A DNA stretch of 64,000 bases, from NCBI RefSeq assembly GCF_900177615.1, contig NZ_FXAP01000006.1:186001-250000 (forward strand), given 5' to 3'. The stretch is from Plantibacter flavus (GTDB taxonomy: Bacteria > Actinomycetota > Actinomycetes > Actinomycetales > Microbacteriaceae). Every line of letters begins with the position of its first letter. Position 1 is the first letter of the stretch. The notes below the pieces were generated by a model that was not told where the DNA came from, searched no databases, and was given only the letters and a program-made list of their open reading frames with translations. The translations under genes and the position numbers were made by a program. Of the stretch, positions 1-9,159 are shown one piece after another.

Positions 1-1
1 C

Positions 2-3000
2 TGGCGCGTCCAGACCACCCTCGACGTCGTCGCCAGCACCGATGTCTCCGAAGCCGTCAACTCCCTCGAACTCGGCCGCATCGGCGTCGTCGAGACCACC
101 ATGCTCACCGGCACCTCCGCCACCTTCGCCGAGGCCTCCCGCCGGCCCCACACCGACCACCTCGCCGGCTCACTCGACGACTTCATCGGCGTCACCGACG
201 TCGTCCAGGCCCGCCGCCGCAAGATCTACCCGCTGCCGAGCCGCCGCATCAACGCCGAGGGCGAACCCGTCGTCACCCTCTACCAGGCACCCGAAGCCCG
301 CGCCCTCACGCAGGACGCCCCGGCCACCGCCGAGTCGAACGCCGCCGGCCACGGCCCCGACGTCCCCAAGCGCGTCTCCACCTGGAAGAACGCCCTCCTC
401 GACCTCAGCCTCCGCAACAAGCTCATCAACTACACGGACCGCTCCGGCTTCGAGCTCGCCGTCCCCGGCCCCGCGCTCGGTCGCCTCGAGGACAGCATCA
501 ACCACGGCACCCCGCTCACCCTCGTCGCCTCCGACAGCGTCGCGACGATCGACCAGCAGCGCGGCATCCGCTTCGGCCGCGACCTCGACGAGAGCGACCG
601 CATCACCTTCCTCGAGGACAAGAAGAGCGCGTTCATCGACGTCACCGAGGCCGCCTACCCGACGAAGCTCCGCGCCCTCGCCTACAAGGCCAAGACGATC
701 GTCGAGGAGACGGGCGCCAACAACCTCTACCTCGCGTTCGGCATGCTGAGCTGGCGCTTCGGCGACCGCGACCTCCGCTCACCCCTCGTGCTCGTGCCGG
801 TCACACTCACGACCACGAGCCGCGGCTCCTCCTACCGCCTCACCCTCGACGAGTCGGGCTCCTCCACACCCAACTACTGCCTGCTCGAGAAGCTGCGCCT
901 GGGCTTCGGCCTCGAGATCCCCGGACTCGCCAACCCCGTCGAGGACGGCTCCGGCATCGACCTCCCGGCCGCGTTCACCGCCGTGCGTCAGGCGATCCTC
1001 GACGCCGGCCTGCCGTTCCGCGTGGAGGAGACCGCGTCGCTGTCGATTCTCCAGTTCGCGAAGTACCGGCTGTGGAAGGACCTCGACGAGAACTGGGAGA
1101 CCCTCGCGTCCAACAGCCTCGTCGACCACCTCATCAACTCGCCGCTCGAGGCCTACGCCGACCCGACGCCCGCGCAGACCGACACCGACCTCGACCGCCT
1201 CGGCCTCGACTGCCCGGTCGCCGCCGATTCCTCCCAGCTCGACGCCGTTGCCGAAGCGGTTGCCGGCCGCACCTTCGTGCTCGAAGGCCCTCCCGGAACC
1301 GGCAAGTCGCAGACCATCACCAACCTCCTCGCCCGATCGCTCGCCGAGGGCAAGAAGGTCCTGTTCGTCGCCGAGAAGCGTGCGGCGCTCAATGTCGTGA
1401 AGCAGCGACTCGAAGACGTCGGACTCGGCGCGTTCTCGCTCGACCTCCACGACAAGGGCGCGCGGCCCAACGTCGTCCGCGCGCAGATCAAGACCGGCCT
1501 CGACCTCCGCACCAAGGCCGACATCGACGCGCTGAGCACCAACCGCGAGCTGTCCGAGTCCGGCCTCCGCACCCTCACCCGCTACGCCGACCGCCTCCAC
1601 GAGGTCAACGCGGCCGGCTTCTCGCTCTACTCCGCACGGAGTCGCCTGCTCGCGATGGATCATGACCTCGTTCCGATGGCGATCCCCGAGCAGCTCGTCG
1701 CCGCCGGCACGCCCGAGGCCTTCGAGGGGCTGCGGCAGGTGTTCCGGGATCTGCCCGAACGTTCCGACCTCGCGCGGCCGAGCACGACGCACCCGTGGGC
1801 GTTCCTCGACGGCCCGTCCGCTCCCGGGCTGGACGCCGCGACCGTGCAGCAGGCCGCCCGCGCGCTGGACGCCTCTCTTGCGACGACGCTCGACGCCGGC
1901 CTCCCGATGGACGCCCTGCGTCTCGCGTCGCGCCCCGACCTGCTCGGACTCTGGTCGACCGCCGTCGCCGCGCCGCGCCTGCCGATCGGCGCGCTCATGG
2001 CGGGAACCAGGCCCGAGGACTTCACCCGGCTCGACGACGCTCTTGCCGCCGCCGAGCAGCTCCGCGACGCCCAGGCCGAGTGGCGCTCGACCTTCACGCC
2101 CGCCATCCTCGATCGCGACATCGCCGGCCCCCTCCACGCCGCCGAGCAGGCTGCCGCGTCGAGCTTCTTCGGTCGAAAGAAGCGGCTCCGGGCCGCGCTC
2201 GCGCAGCTGAGCGACGTGCTGGCCGTCGACGCGACCTCGTTCAAGGTCAAGCAGCTCGTCCCGCAGCTCACCGAGGCGAAGGCGGCGCAGGACCGCCTCG
2301 TCCAGCTCCGCGGCACGCTCCGGTCCACCGCCCTGCCGCTCGTCGGCGACCGCTGGAACCCGCTCGTCGAGCCGACCCAGCCCGTCCGCGAACTGCTCGG
2401 CTGGTATCGCTGGCTGTCGGAGGGCTTCCGCCTCCCGGGCACGCCCGACGATGCGTTCATCACCGCCGTCCGCGACCACTACGCCATCACCCAGCCATCG
2501 CAGCAGGCGGCCCAGGCGCTGACGACGCTCGCGAGCACCTGGAGCGACTTCCTGCGCACCGCGGCCGTCAGCACCGAGCGCCAGTCGGCGTGGTCGGGCG
2601 GCGAGGGCTTCCTGCAGGCCTGGTGGTCGACGCGCGACGCCCGCCGTCTCGACGCCGCCGAGCCCGTCGTCCTCGAACGCTGGCTCGACCTCGTGCAGGT
2701 CATCGAACCGCTCCGCACCCACGGGCTCGACGACGTCCGCGCCGCGATCCTCGCCGGTCGCATCGAGACCGAGGACGCGACACTCGCGTTCGAGAAGGGT
2801 CTCGCGCAGGCGTCGATCGACGAGCGCGAACGCACCACCACGCTCGACGCGTTCGACGCCACCGCCCACAACCGCAGCGTCACCCGCTTCACCACGAGCG
2901 TGAAGGCCGTGCGCGAGGAGTTGCCGCGGGCGATCCCGGCGTCGGTGCTCGGGCTGCGGACGTTCAGTTCGCAGTCGGAGAGCGGTCAGGTCGGCGGGCT

Positions 3001-5212
3001 GCGTCGGCAGATCGACCGCCAGCGCGGCGGGATGAGCGTCCGTGCGCTGCTCGAGAACTTCGGCGAGCTCATCACGCAGATCATGCCGTGCACGCTCGCG
3101 AGCCCGGAGTCGGTCGCGCGGTTCTTCCCGGCCGCTGCCGAGCTGTTCGACATCGTCGTGTTCGACGAGGCGTCGCAGATCCGCGTCGCCGACGCGATCG
3201 GGGCGATGGGGCGTTCGCGCTCGGTCGTGGTCGTCGGTGACAGCAAGCAGATGCCGCCGACGACGTTCGCCGAGGCCGGCGCGACGATCGACGACGACGC
3301 CGACTACACGAGCGAGGTGCTGCAGGACGAGGAGTCGATCCTCTCCGAGTGCGTGCAGGCGCGGGTGCCGAGCAAGTGGCTGTCGTGGCACTACCGCAGT
3401 CAGGACGAGTCGCTCATCGCGTTCTCGAACCATCACTACTACGACAGCCAGCTGTCGTCGTTCCCCGCGCCGTTCGCGGGTGCGGGCGACGGTGGGGTCG
3501 CGGGTCACGGGCTGGCGTTCGTGCGGCTGGACGGGCAGTTCGAGCGGGGCGGTCGCGGCAAGTCGCTTCGGACGAACCCGGTGGAGGCGCAGGCGATCGT
3601 CGAGGAGATCTCGCGTCGCTTCGAGGCCTCGCCGGACGAGACGCCGTCGCTCGGGGTCATCACCTTCAACGCGCAGCAGCGGACGTTGATCGAGGATCTG
3701 CTCCGAGACAGTGCCGACCCACGGATCGCGCTGGCGCTCGACGAGCAGGACGGGTTGTTCGTCAAGAACCTGGAGAACGTGCAGGGTGACGAGCGCGACA
3801 CGATCCTGTTCTCGATCGCGTTCAGTGCGAACGAGAAGGGCGTGATCCCATTGAACTTCGGGCCGCTCACGCGGGCAGGTGGCGAGCGACGGCTGAACGT
3901 CGCGGTGACGCGGGCGCGGCGGCAGGTCGTGCTGTTCGCGAGCTTCGACCCGTCGGAGCTGCGGGCGGAGCAGACCTCGTCGATCGGCATCAAGCACCTG
4001 AAGGCGTATCTCGAGCTGGCGCAGCGGGGGAGCGAGGCCGCCGGCGAGGACGGTCGTCGTCAGGCGATCATCGACCGCCACCGCGACGAGATCGCCGACG
4101 AGCTGCGATATGCCGGGCACGCCGTGCGGACGGATGTCGGGCTGTCGGACTTCCGCGTCGACATCAGCATCGCGACGGAAGCGGAGCCGGACCGACCGCT
4201 GGTGGCGGTGTTGCTCGACGGAGCGTCGTGGCGTGAGCGACGGACGGTCGCGGACCGTGACGGACTGCCGGTCGAAGTGCTGAGCGGCCTGATGCGGTGG
4301 CCGGGCGTCGAGCGCGTGTGGCTGCCGGAGTGGTTGCACCACCGCGAGGAGGTGCTGGACCGGTTGGTCGCGGCGGTTGAGGCTGCTGCTGAGCGGTCTG
4401 CTGCCGGGAGTGCGGTGCCGGAGGTGTCGGCTGGTGCGAAGTCGGATGCGGCTGATGCCTCGGTTACCGATGAGGCCGATGTCGCTCCCGATGCTTCGGA
4501 TGCACCCGCACCCGTTCGCAGCGCCCGAGTGCGGGAGTGGTCGGAGCGGCTGGCGTCGTTGGAGACCCTGTCGGAGTTCCGCGATCGCAAGGTCGGTTCG
4601 GCGCAGCCCGTCGAGGCGGCGCCGGTGCCGGACACGTCAGCGCGGCACCCGGAGCTCTCGGAGTACCAGCCCTGGGACGCACCCATGCTGGGTGGGATCG
4701 AAGTGCTCGACCGCTTGCCGGGGCGTCAGTCGGTCGTCGCGGTGCAGGGCGCGATCCGTGCTGCGGTGGAGGCCGAGGGGCCGATCCACGTGACGCGTCT
4801 GGCGAAGCTGGTCGCGGGTGCGTTCGGTCTCGATCGGGTGGCGGGTTCGCGGGCGAAGTCGATCCTCGACAAGGTCCCGTCCGAGTTGCTGGGCCGCTCC
4901 GATGAGCCGTTCGCCTGGCCGACCTCGATCGACCCGCTCACGTGGCGCGGAGCGCGTCAGTCCTCGGCCGAAGCGGCCCGTGCGATCGAGCACATCTCCC
5001 TGGTGGAGATCGCGAACGCGATGGCGATCGCAGCGGAGGAGTCGGCCGGTCTCTCGCCCGACGAACTCAGACGCGAGACCCTCGCCATCTTCGGTGGCAA
5101 GCGAGTCACCGCCGCGATCGGGTCGCGCCTGGACGAGGCCCTCGAGTTCGGGTTGGCGTCCGGGCGCCTGGCGCGACGAGGGGAGACGATCGACGGTTTG
5201 TCGGCTGGCTAG
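2..5212 (+). CDS. DUF4011 / superfamily 1 helicase / Vsr-like nuclease protein, 5' end cut off
   Basis: The reading frame is open back to the window edge, so the N-terminus is missing; the first ATG in frame, at 101, is internal. Domains in order: a DUF4011 region (about nt 370-750, containing LLDLSLRNKLINY), helicase motif I GPPGTGKS (nt 1286-1309), a long coiled or helical insert, Walker B VVFDEASQ (about nt 3150-3180), a Q-G-D-E-R-D motif (about nt 3778-3800), the late helicase motif NVAVTRARR (about nt 3897-3923), a Vsr/REase-like segment with GLSDFRVDI (about nt 4060-4350), and a DUF3320-like C-terminus (about nt 4690-4870). The predicted role is an ATP-dependent nucleic-acid translocase with an attached nuclease fold. 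DUF4011-helicase-Vsr proteins are known as anti-phage proteins (Hhe type); assigning defence here is inference. No phage or defence partner is visible to the right, and what lies to the left is not in the window. Confidence 0.85.
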   Translation, partial: WRVQTTLDVVASTDVSEAVNSLELGRIGVVETTMLTGTSATFAEASRRPHTDHLAGSLDDFIGVTDVVQARRRKIYPLPSRRINAEGEPVVTLYQAPEARALTQDAPATAESNAAGHGPDVPKRVSTWKNALLDLSLRNKLINYTDRSGFELAVPGPALGRLEDSINHGTPLTLVASDSVATIDQQRGIRFGRDLDESDRITFLEDKKSAFIDVTEAAYPTKLRALAYKAKTIVEETGANNLYLAFGMLSWRFGDRDLRSPLVLVPVTLTTTSRGSSYRLTLDESGSSTPNYCLLEKLRLGFGLEIPGLANPVEDGSGIDLPAAFTAVRQAILDAGLPFRVEETASLSILQFAKYRLWKDLDENWETLASNSLVDHLINSPLEAYADPTPAQTDTDLDRLGLDCPVAADSSQLDAVAEAVAGRTFVLEGPPGTGKSQTITNLLARSLAEGKKVLFVAEKRAALNVVKQRLEDVGLGAFSLDLHDKGARPNVVRAQIKTGLDLRTKADIDALSTNRELSESGLRTLTRYADRLHEVNAAGFSLYSARSRLLAMDHDLVPMAIPEQLVAAGTPEAFEGLRQVFRDLPERSDLARPSTTHPWAFLDGPSAPGLDAATVQQAARALDASLATTLDAGLPMDALRLASRPDLLGLWSTAVAAPRLPIGALMAGTRPEDFTRLDDALAAAEQLRDAQAEWRSTFTPAILDRDIAGPLHAAEQAAASSFFGRKKRLRAALAQLSDVLAVDATSFKVKQLVPQLTEAKAAQDRLVQLRGTLRSTALPLVGDRWNPLVEPTQPVRELLGWYRWLSEGFRLPGTPDDAFITAVRDHYAITQPSQQAAQALTTLASTWSDFLRTAAVSTERQSAWSGGEGFLQAWWSTRDARRLDAAEPVVLERWLDLVQVIEPLRTHGLDDVRAAILAGRIETEDATLAFEKGLAQASIDERERTTTLDAFDATAHNRSVTRFTTSVKAVREELPRAIPASVLGLRTFSSQSESGQVGGLRRQIDRQRGGMSVRALLENFGELITQIMPCTLASPESVARFFPAAAELFDIVVFDEASQIRVADAIGAMGRSRSVVVVGDSKQMPPTTFAEAGATIDDDADYTSEVLQDEESILSECVQARVPSKWLSWHYRSQDESLIAFSNHHYYDSQLSSFPAPFAGAGDGGVAGHGLAFVRLDGQFERGGRGKSLRTNPVEAQAIVEEISRRFEASPDETPSLGVITFNAQQRTLIEDLLRDSADPRIALALDEQDGLFVKNLENVQGDERDTILFSIAFSANEKGVIPLNFGPLTRAGGERRLNVAVTRARRQVVLFASFDPSELRAEQTSSIGIKHLKAYLELAQRGSEAAGEDGRRQAIIDRHRDEIADELRYAGHAVRTDVGLSDFRVDISIATEAEPDRPLVAVLLDGASWRERRTVADRDGLPVEVLSGLMRWPGVERVWLPEWLHHREEVLDRLVAAVEAAAERSAAGSAVPEVSAGAKSDAADASVTDEADVAPDASDAPAPVRSARVREWSERLASLETLSEFRDRKVGSAQPVEAAPVPDTSARHPELSEYQPWDAPMLGGIEVLDRLPGRQSVVAVQGAIRAAVEAEGPIHVTRLAKLVAGAFGLDRVAGSRAKSILDKVPSELLGRSDEPFAWPTSIDPLTWRGARQSSAEAARAIEHISLVEIANAMAIAAEESAGLSPDELRRETLAIFGGKRVTAAIGSRLDEALEFGLASGRLARRGETIDGLSAG

Positions 5213-5230
5213 CGCAACAACGATTGGCGT

Positions 5231-5725
5231 CTACGAGGCGCTGTCGTCGCCGATCTTGGTACTCACGCCAAGGACCGCGACAGCTGCGACCAAACCCACT
5301 GCGGCAACCTTGGCCACGGTCCCGATGATGCCGAATACGAACGCTTTGTGTTCGGAGTCCTTCGCCGACTCTTGATCGATCGCCTTCTGGAACAATCCGA
5401 GAATCGCGAAGCGGTCTTCGGTCGTGAGGTTCTCTCGGTCGAGCTCCCGCTCGAGCGCCTTGCGGTAATCCGCGAGAGCCTTGTGAACCTTCTTCTGGCT
5501 CTTCCAGTTGACGTCAACGGCATGTGCTGCCTGGGCTTGCACTTGCGTGAGTGAGTCGACGACGAGGGACCTGAAGTCCGGGAACTGCTCGATCGCCTTG
5601 AGCGCCACCTCCTTGCTCATGTTCGGCATCTCCGATACGAACGCGAGGAGCTTGTCTTTCGACAGATTCCTCCATGAGTCGATTCCTAGCCTCTTCCTGA
5701 GGTCGTCTTCGTTCTTGATGTCCAT
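5231..5725 (-). CDS. small protein with C-terminal membrane segment, unknown function
   Basis: 164 aa from an ATG at 5723-5725, preceded by GGAG 13 bases upstream. A longer in-frame extension has no ribosome binding site and was rejected. The first 125 residues are charged and helical (rich in K, D and E, with a stretch KSQKKVHKALADYRKALERE), and the last 40 residues form one hydrophobic segment, so a cytoplasmic helical domain anchored by a C-terminal membrane helix is likely. No family was recognised. It converges on the helicase gene with only 18 bases between the stops. Base composition is clearly less GC-rich than the helicase, which suggests an acquired gene. Confidence 0.7.
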   Translation of the reverse strand: MDIKNEDDLRKRLGIDSWRNLSKDKLLAFVSEMPNMSKEVALKAIEQFPDFRSLVVDSLTQVQAQAAHAVDVNWKSQKKVHKALADYRKALERELDRENLTTEDRFAILGLFQKAIDQESAKDSEHKAFVFGIIGTVAKVAAVGLVAAVAVLGVSTKIGDDSAS

Positions 5726-5805
5726 CTGTCTCTCGTCTCCAACCCGTCTAGCATCTCGTGCAGATCGGAGTCGGTCTCGACCGACTCCGAAGTCACCAAC
5801 CTGAC

Positions 5806-6603
5806 TCAGACCGCCCGAGTGCCGATGTCGCGCAGCACGGCGGCCGACGCGCGGACGCCATCCATCGCGCCCTGGATGGTGGCTGGGTCGCCGCCCGATA
5901 CCGCGGTCGTCAGCGTGTCGAGGTTGGTCTGCAGTCCGACGAGGGCGGGCGCCCACTCGGCGGCGATCGATGCCGGCACGTCCAGCGACTCCAGCTGACC
6001 AAGGTTGAAGCTGATCTCAGCCGTGTTCGAGATCAACCGCCAGGTGCCGCCCTCGGCCAGCGTGGTGACCATGTCGTCGAGGTCCTTGTCGATGTCGGCG
6101 GTGTGCTTGCTCGCGCCCGCCTGGAACGCGGCGACATCGACCACGGCCGGTGCAGCGGGCTCGGCGATGGGCTCGACCGTCGCGGTCGGAACCGGTGTCG
6201 GCGTTGCTGTCGGCGTCTGGGTTGCGGTCTGCGCGACGGCGACCGGCTCGGTCCGTCCGCCGTTGATCGCGTTCGAGACACCACCGACGAGCAGGAGCGA
6301 ACCGACGACAGCGCCGGCGATGATCCAACCCTTCGCCTTGCCGCTCATGCCGGATGTGGTGCCTGGCTGCGTGGCGTACGGCGACGGAACCGGCGCGGTG
6401 GCGAACGCGGGCGGCGCGGACTTCTGCAGCTGGAGCGGCTGGCTGACGAGCGGAGCGGTCGCCGCCTGCTGCGGAGGTGTGACCGCGGCGGGCGCGGTGT
6501 GAGTGGTCCATGCGGCACCGTCCCAGTAGCGCTGCTGCGTCGGGTCCGCGTAGTCGGGGTACCAGCCGGCGGGCGTGGCAGAGGGCGGGGTGGTCGAGCT
6601 CAT
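5806..6603 (-). CDS. DUF2510 domain membrane protein
   Basis: 265 aa. Residues about 10-35 (AGWYPDYADPTQQRYWDG) are the DUF2510 motif found near the N-terminus of many actinobacterial membrane proteins. A low-complexity Pro/Gln/Ala linker follows, then one membrane helix (about residues 90-110), a Thr/Pro-rich spacer (TATQTPTATPTPVPTATVEP) and an outward-facing domain of about 120 residues without a recognised fold. An AAGGAC site lies about 10 bases before the ATG. The topology suggests a cell-surface protein with DUF2510 inside. Function unknown. Confidence 0.8.
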   Translation of the reverse strand: MSSTTPPSATPAGWYPDYADPTQQRYWDGAAWTTHTAPAAVTPPQQAATAPLVSQPLQLQKSAPPAFATAPVPSPYATQPGTTSGMSGKAKGWIIAGAVVGSLLLVGGVSNAINGGRTEPVAVAQTATQTPTATPTPVPTATVEPIAEPAAPAVVDVAAFQAGASKHTADIDKDLDDMVTTLAEGGTWRLISNTAEISFNLGQLESLDVPASIAAEWAPALVGLQTNLDTLTTAVSGGDPATIQGAMDGVRASAAVLRDIGTRAV

Positions 6604-6713
6604 GGGAACGGTCCTTGCATTGGGTCAACGCGACCCGCAGCGGCATCGGATCATCGACGGCAGGTGACGGACCCGCGAACCGGGCCAAGCACAGTCTGGC
6701 GGGGGAGGGGCGG

Positions 6714-6740
6714 GGGTCATCAGTCCCAGAATGGGTCACG
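6714..6740. repeat. 27-bp box, copy 1
   Basis: Begins GGGTCATCAGTCCC and ends GGGTCACG. It matches 25 of 27 bases of a second copy at 17138-17164 in the same orientation. It lies in the intergenic gap between the divergent genes ending/starting at 6603 and 6841. Neither copy is inside a gene. It could be a regulatory box or the remnant of a mobile-element end. Confidence 0.6.
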
Positions 6741-6840
6741 CGCCCGAGTTGTGGAAGGGTAGCGCTGGTGGATCGACAAGCCCGGTAGCCCCGGCCAGCA
6801 TCGACCACTCCGACTTGACCCGATGGAGAGTGACCTCCGC

Positions 6841-7356
6841 ATGTCTGAACCGCTACCCGAAACGGATTCCGGGGGAGACCCACCCGCGCCGCTGAAGTTC
6901 ACGCGAACGACGGCGGGACAGGTTCTGATCGCGTGCTCGATCATCGCGGCGATCGGCGCGATCGTCGTCGTCAGCGTTGTCGTCGGCGGATCGCGTCCTC
7001 CAGCAGCCGTCCAGTCGGACAGCCAGTCGTCGATGCACTCGCCGCCAGCTGACGGCCCTTCGATGCAGGCTGCAGACGATCCGATAGAACAAGCACGCGA
7101 GGTGGTTGGCGGCTCGTACTCCTCCCGGCAAGTGCAGCAGGCGACCGCCGCGGCGCTGGTCGCAACCGGTACGCCGGTCACGACCGACAACTTCTCCAGA
7201 GCGTGGAGTTCGGTCCTCGCTGTCACCGACAAGCTCGATATCGAGCCGATGGAGGTCATGCTGTGCGTGCCAGAGCTCGCTTCTTCCGAATCGGGCCTCA
7301 CCCTTCCAGAGGTCGCTGCGCTCTGTGCCAGTGAGATCTATCTCGGCAAGCGGTGA
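6841..7356 (+). CDS. small single-pass membrane protein, unknown
   Basis: 171 aa. The ATG at 6841 was chosen because a GGAG site lies 12 bases upstream; an in-frame ATG at 6823 has no site. There is a short polar N-terminus, one strong membrane helix (about residues 27-50, VLIACSIIAAIGAIVVVSVV), a Ser/Pro/Gln-rich linker, then a folded-looking segment of about 90 residues with two cysteines (in MLCVPE and AALCAS). That arrangement suggests an extracytoplasmic domain with a possible disulfide. No family recognised. It is divergent from the DUF2510 gene. Confidence 0.65.
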   Translation: MSEPLPETDSGGDPPAPLKFTRTTAGQVLIACSIIAAIGAIVVVSVVVGGSRPPAAVQSDSQSSMHSPPADGPSMQAADDPIEQAREVVGGSYSSRQVQQATAAALVATGTPVTTDNFSRAWSSVLAVTDKLDIEPMEVMLCVPELASSESGLTLPEVAALCASEIYLGKR

Positions 7357-7394
7357 CGGGGTGACCGGCGATCGACTTCGAGCGGACCTGCTGG

Positions 7395-7550
7395 CGGTGG
7401 GGTTCTCGCGAGCTGACCCTGAACTGCACCGTCCTGAGGCGTGCGATCAGCGGCGGGGTGGCTGCGGTCAGCGATCGTCAGACCGCGCTCTTCGAGTCGA
7501 CTCACGAGCGAGTCGAGGCTGAGCGCCTCCTTCTCATAGCGAAGGGTGCC
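7395..7550 (-). pseudogene. possible remnant of an Abi-family (abortive infection) gene
   Basis: On the minus strand one frame reads RYEKEALSLDSLVSRLEERG followed by LTIADRS, which resembles the conserved N-terminus of Abi_2/AbiD/AbiF proteins (Y-x-K-x-x-L-S-L-x-x-Q-v-x-x-L-x-x-R-G-L). A second frame a few codons on reads ARLRTVQFRVSS, resembling the next conserved block (L-x-x-x-x-Y-R-L-S-x-Y). The match would need a frameshift and then ends, so this would be a decayed fragment and not a working gene. The rest of the 7357-7595 gap shows nothing recognisable. Confidence 0.3.
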
Positions 7551-7595
7551 ACGGGGTCGAGGTGGTCGAGGCAACGATGGTCCTCCCGAGTGAAC

Positions 7596-7637
7596 AAAAA
7601 AATCCCCCGAGTGCGCTTCAACGAGAGGCGTGGGGGA
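7596..7637 (-). terminator. intrinsic terminator of the LysR-VOC gene
   Basis: Read on the minus strand, a stem of ATCCCCC paired with GGGGGAT and a loop of about 22 nt is followed directly by seven T residues (A-run at 7596-7602 on the plus strand). It lies 16 bases past the stop at 7653. It is one of the few terminators here with a true U-tract. Confidence 0.8.
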
Positions 7638-7652
7638 TGTGGTGAGTGAAGC

Positions 7653-9014
7653 CTAGCATTCAGGCGCTGACGGTGGGGCGGCGGCGTTGAGGCTGTGCAG
7701 AGCGTTGACCACGAGATCCGCGACCACCTCGACCTTGAAACCCGCCTCGTTCGCCAACCAGCCCGCGTAGTGCTGCTCGCCACCGGCGTGCGGGTAGCGA
7801 TCCTGGTACAGCGGCCGCCAGCCATGCTCGGGGCCCGCCGCCATGATCGCGTCGACAGCCTCCCGCGTGCCGCCGTGGAACGCGAGATGGTTCACGCCCG
7901 GCCGTCGCCGATCATGCGTTGACGCACTGAGGTTCGGCGACGCCGTCAGCGTGACGTAGGTGCCGCCGGCCTCCCAGGACTCGCCGCCCGGCCACTCGCT
8001 CTCCATGGAGAACCCGACACGAGACAGCAGCCAGGCCCAGCCCGCCCGCTCCGCGTCGACGTCCGCGAGCCACACCTCGACGTGATGCAGTCCGGGCCCG
8101 ACCAGTGCCGACGGACGCTCCCGCTGCAGCGCATCCGCTCCGTCCTGAAGCCGCCCCAACATCCCCGCCACCGCGACCCGCGCGAGCGCGTGCGGACGCG
8201 CGAGCACGTCGATGTTGCGCGCGATCCGCACGTCCTCGAGCGGCACCAGCGCCAACCGCGGGTCGGCCCGCGGTGCCGTGTACCGGGGGAACAACGCCAG
8301 CAGCTCCCCGCCCACGATGAGCGACGCGGCCAGGTGGTAGTCGTTCACCCGATGCGCGCGATGGAACCGCACCCCCGCCGTCGCCTCGACCACCCCGAGC
8401 GCGACATCCGGCGCGAAGCCCGCGTGCGCTGCGATCCACGACTCGTCCGCGAGTTCCGCCGCCCACAGCGACGATCGCCCAGCGAGCGGGTGATCCACCG
8501 ACATCGCCACGTCGAACGGCTCGCTCAACAACGTCGTCACCGACAGCTGCTCCGACGGCCACGGCTCGTCATGGTCCATCCGGTGCGCGATGACGAGGTC
8601 GTACTGATCGACGAGCTCGGCGAACTCGGGTTGCGCGACATCGTGCTCGCCGAACACCAGCGACGGACCTCCTTCAGCGTCCTCCAGCAACCCCGGCAGC
8701 AACGCCTGCCCGGCACTCTGGAACGCCGCCACCCGCACCCGCGCACCGGTGTCGCCGCCGTACTCGCGCACCGTCTCGGCCGCACGGTCGATCAGCGTGT
8801 GCACCGTCCCCGCCATCTCGGCCAGCGCCATGCCCGCCTCGGTCAATCGGATCTCGCGCCCCACCCGATACGTCAGCGCGACGCCAAGCTCACGATGCAG
8901 CGCGGCCAGCTGCTGCGAGATCGCCGGCGCCGTCACATGCAGGTGCCGCGCGACCGCCGCGATCGTTCCGCGCTCGGCCAGTTCGCGCATGATCCGCATC
9001 TGAGAGAGATTCAT
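7653..9014 (-). CDS. LysR-type regulator fused to a C-terminal VOC (glyoxalase-fold) domain
   Basis: 453 aa, about 150 longer than a normal LysR protein. Residues 1-60 are the winged helix-turn-helix (VARHLHVTAPAISQQLAAL), and about 90-295 form the LysR effector-binding domain. From about 310 (LHHVEVWLADVDAER) to 440 (NEAGFKVEVVAD) there is a complete VOC module with H, H and E at the usual metal-ligand positions (HHVEV, NHLAFHG, FKVEVV). No frameshift or stop separates the parts, so this is a genuine fusion. It starts divergently from tdh, 145 bases away. The likely role is control of tdh-kbl and of itself; the VOC domain could sense or modify a small metabolite. The target and ligand are inference. 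Confidence 0.85.
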   Translation of the reverse strand: MNLSQMRIMRELAERGTIAAVARHLHVTAPAISQQLAALHRELGVALTYRVGREIRLTEAGMALAEMAGTVHTLIDRAAETVREYGGDTGARVRVAAFQSAGQALLPGLLEDAEGGPSLVFGEHDVAQPEFAELVDQYDLVIAHRMDHDEPWPSEQLSVTTLLSEPFDVAMSVDHPLAGRSSLWAAELADESWIAAHAGFAPDVALGVVEATAGVRFHRAHRVNDYHLAASLIVGGELLALFPRYTAPRADPRLALVPLEDVRIARNIDVLARPHALARVAVAGMLGRLQDGADALQRERPSALVGPGLHHVEVWLADVDAERAGWAWLLSRVGFSMESEWPGGESWEAGGTYVTLTASPNLSASTHDRRRPGVNHLAFHGGTREAVDAIMAAGPEHGWRPLYQDRYPHAGGEQHYAGWLANEAGFKVEVVADLVVNALHSLNAAAPPSAPEC

Positions 9015-9023
9015 CAGCTCAAG

Positions 9024-9084
9024 CTAACTGGTCACGTGGAAACCCTCAATATTCATGACGGGTCGATCTGACTAAGTTGGTCAC
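9024..9084. promoter_or_regulatory. candidate LysR binding region between lysR and tdh
   Basis: Two similar boxes lie in the divergent gap in the same orientation: CTAACTGGTCAC at 9024-9035 and CTAAGTTGGTCAC at 9072-9084. They are about four to five helical turns apart, an arrangement typical of LysR regulation and activation sites. Assignment is by position and repetition only. Confidence 0.45.
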
Positions 9085-9159
9085 CAGGACAGCGCAAGGA
9101 CGCCCGTCCGCGACAGCCGGTACCGCCGGCCGCCGCCGCTCCCGCAGGAAGGAACGCCG

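Noticed and set aside
779-4342. 1187-codon open frame on the minus strand opposite the helicase gene
   Set aside because: It is Arg/Glu/Gly/Val-rich shadow translation of a GC-biased gene with no motif or ribosome site; the plus strand encodes clear helicase motifs.
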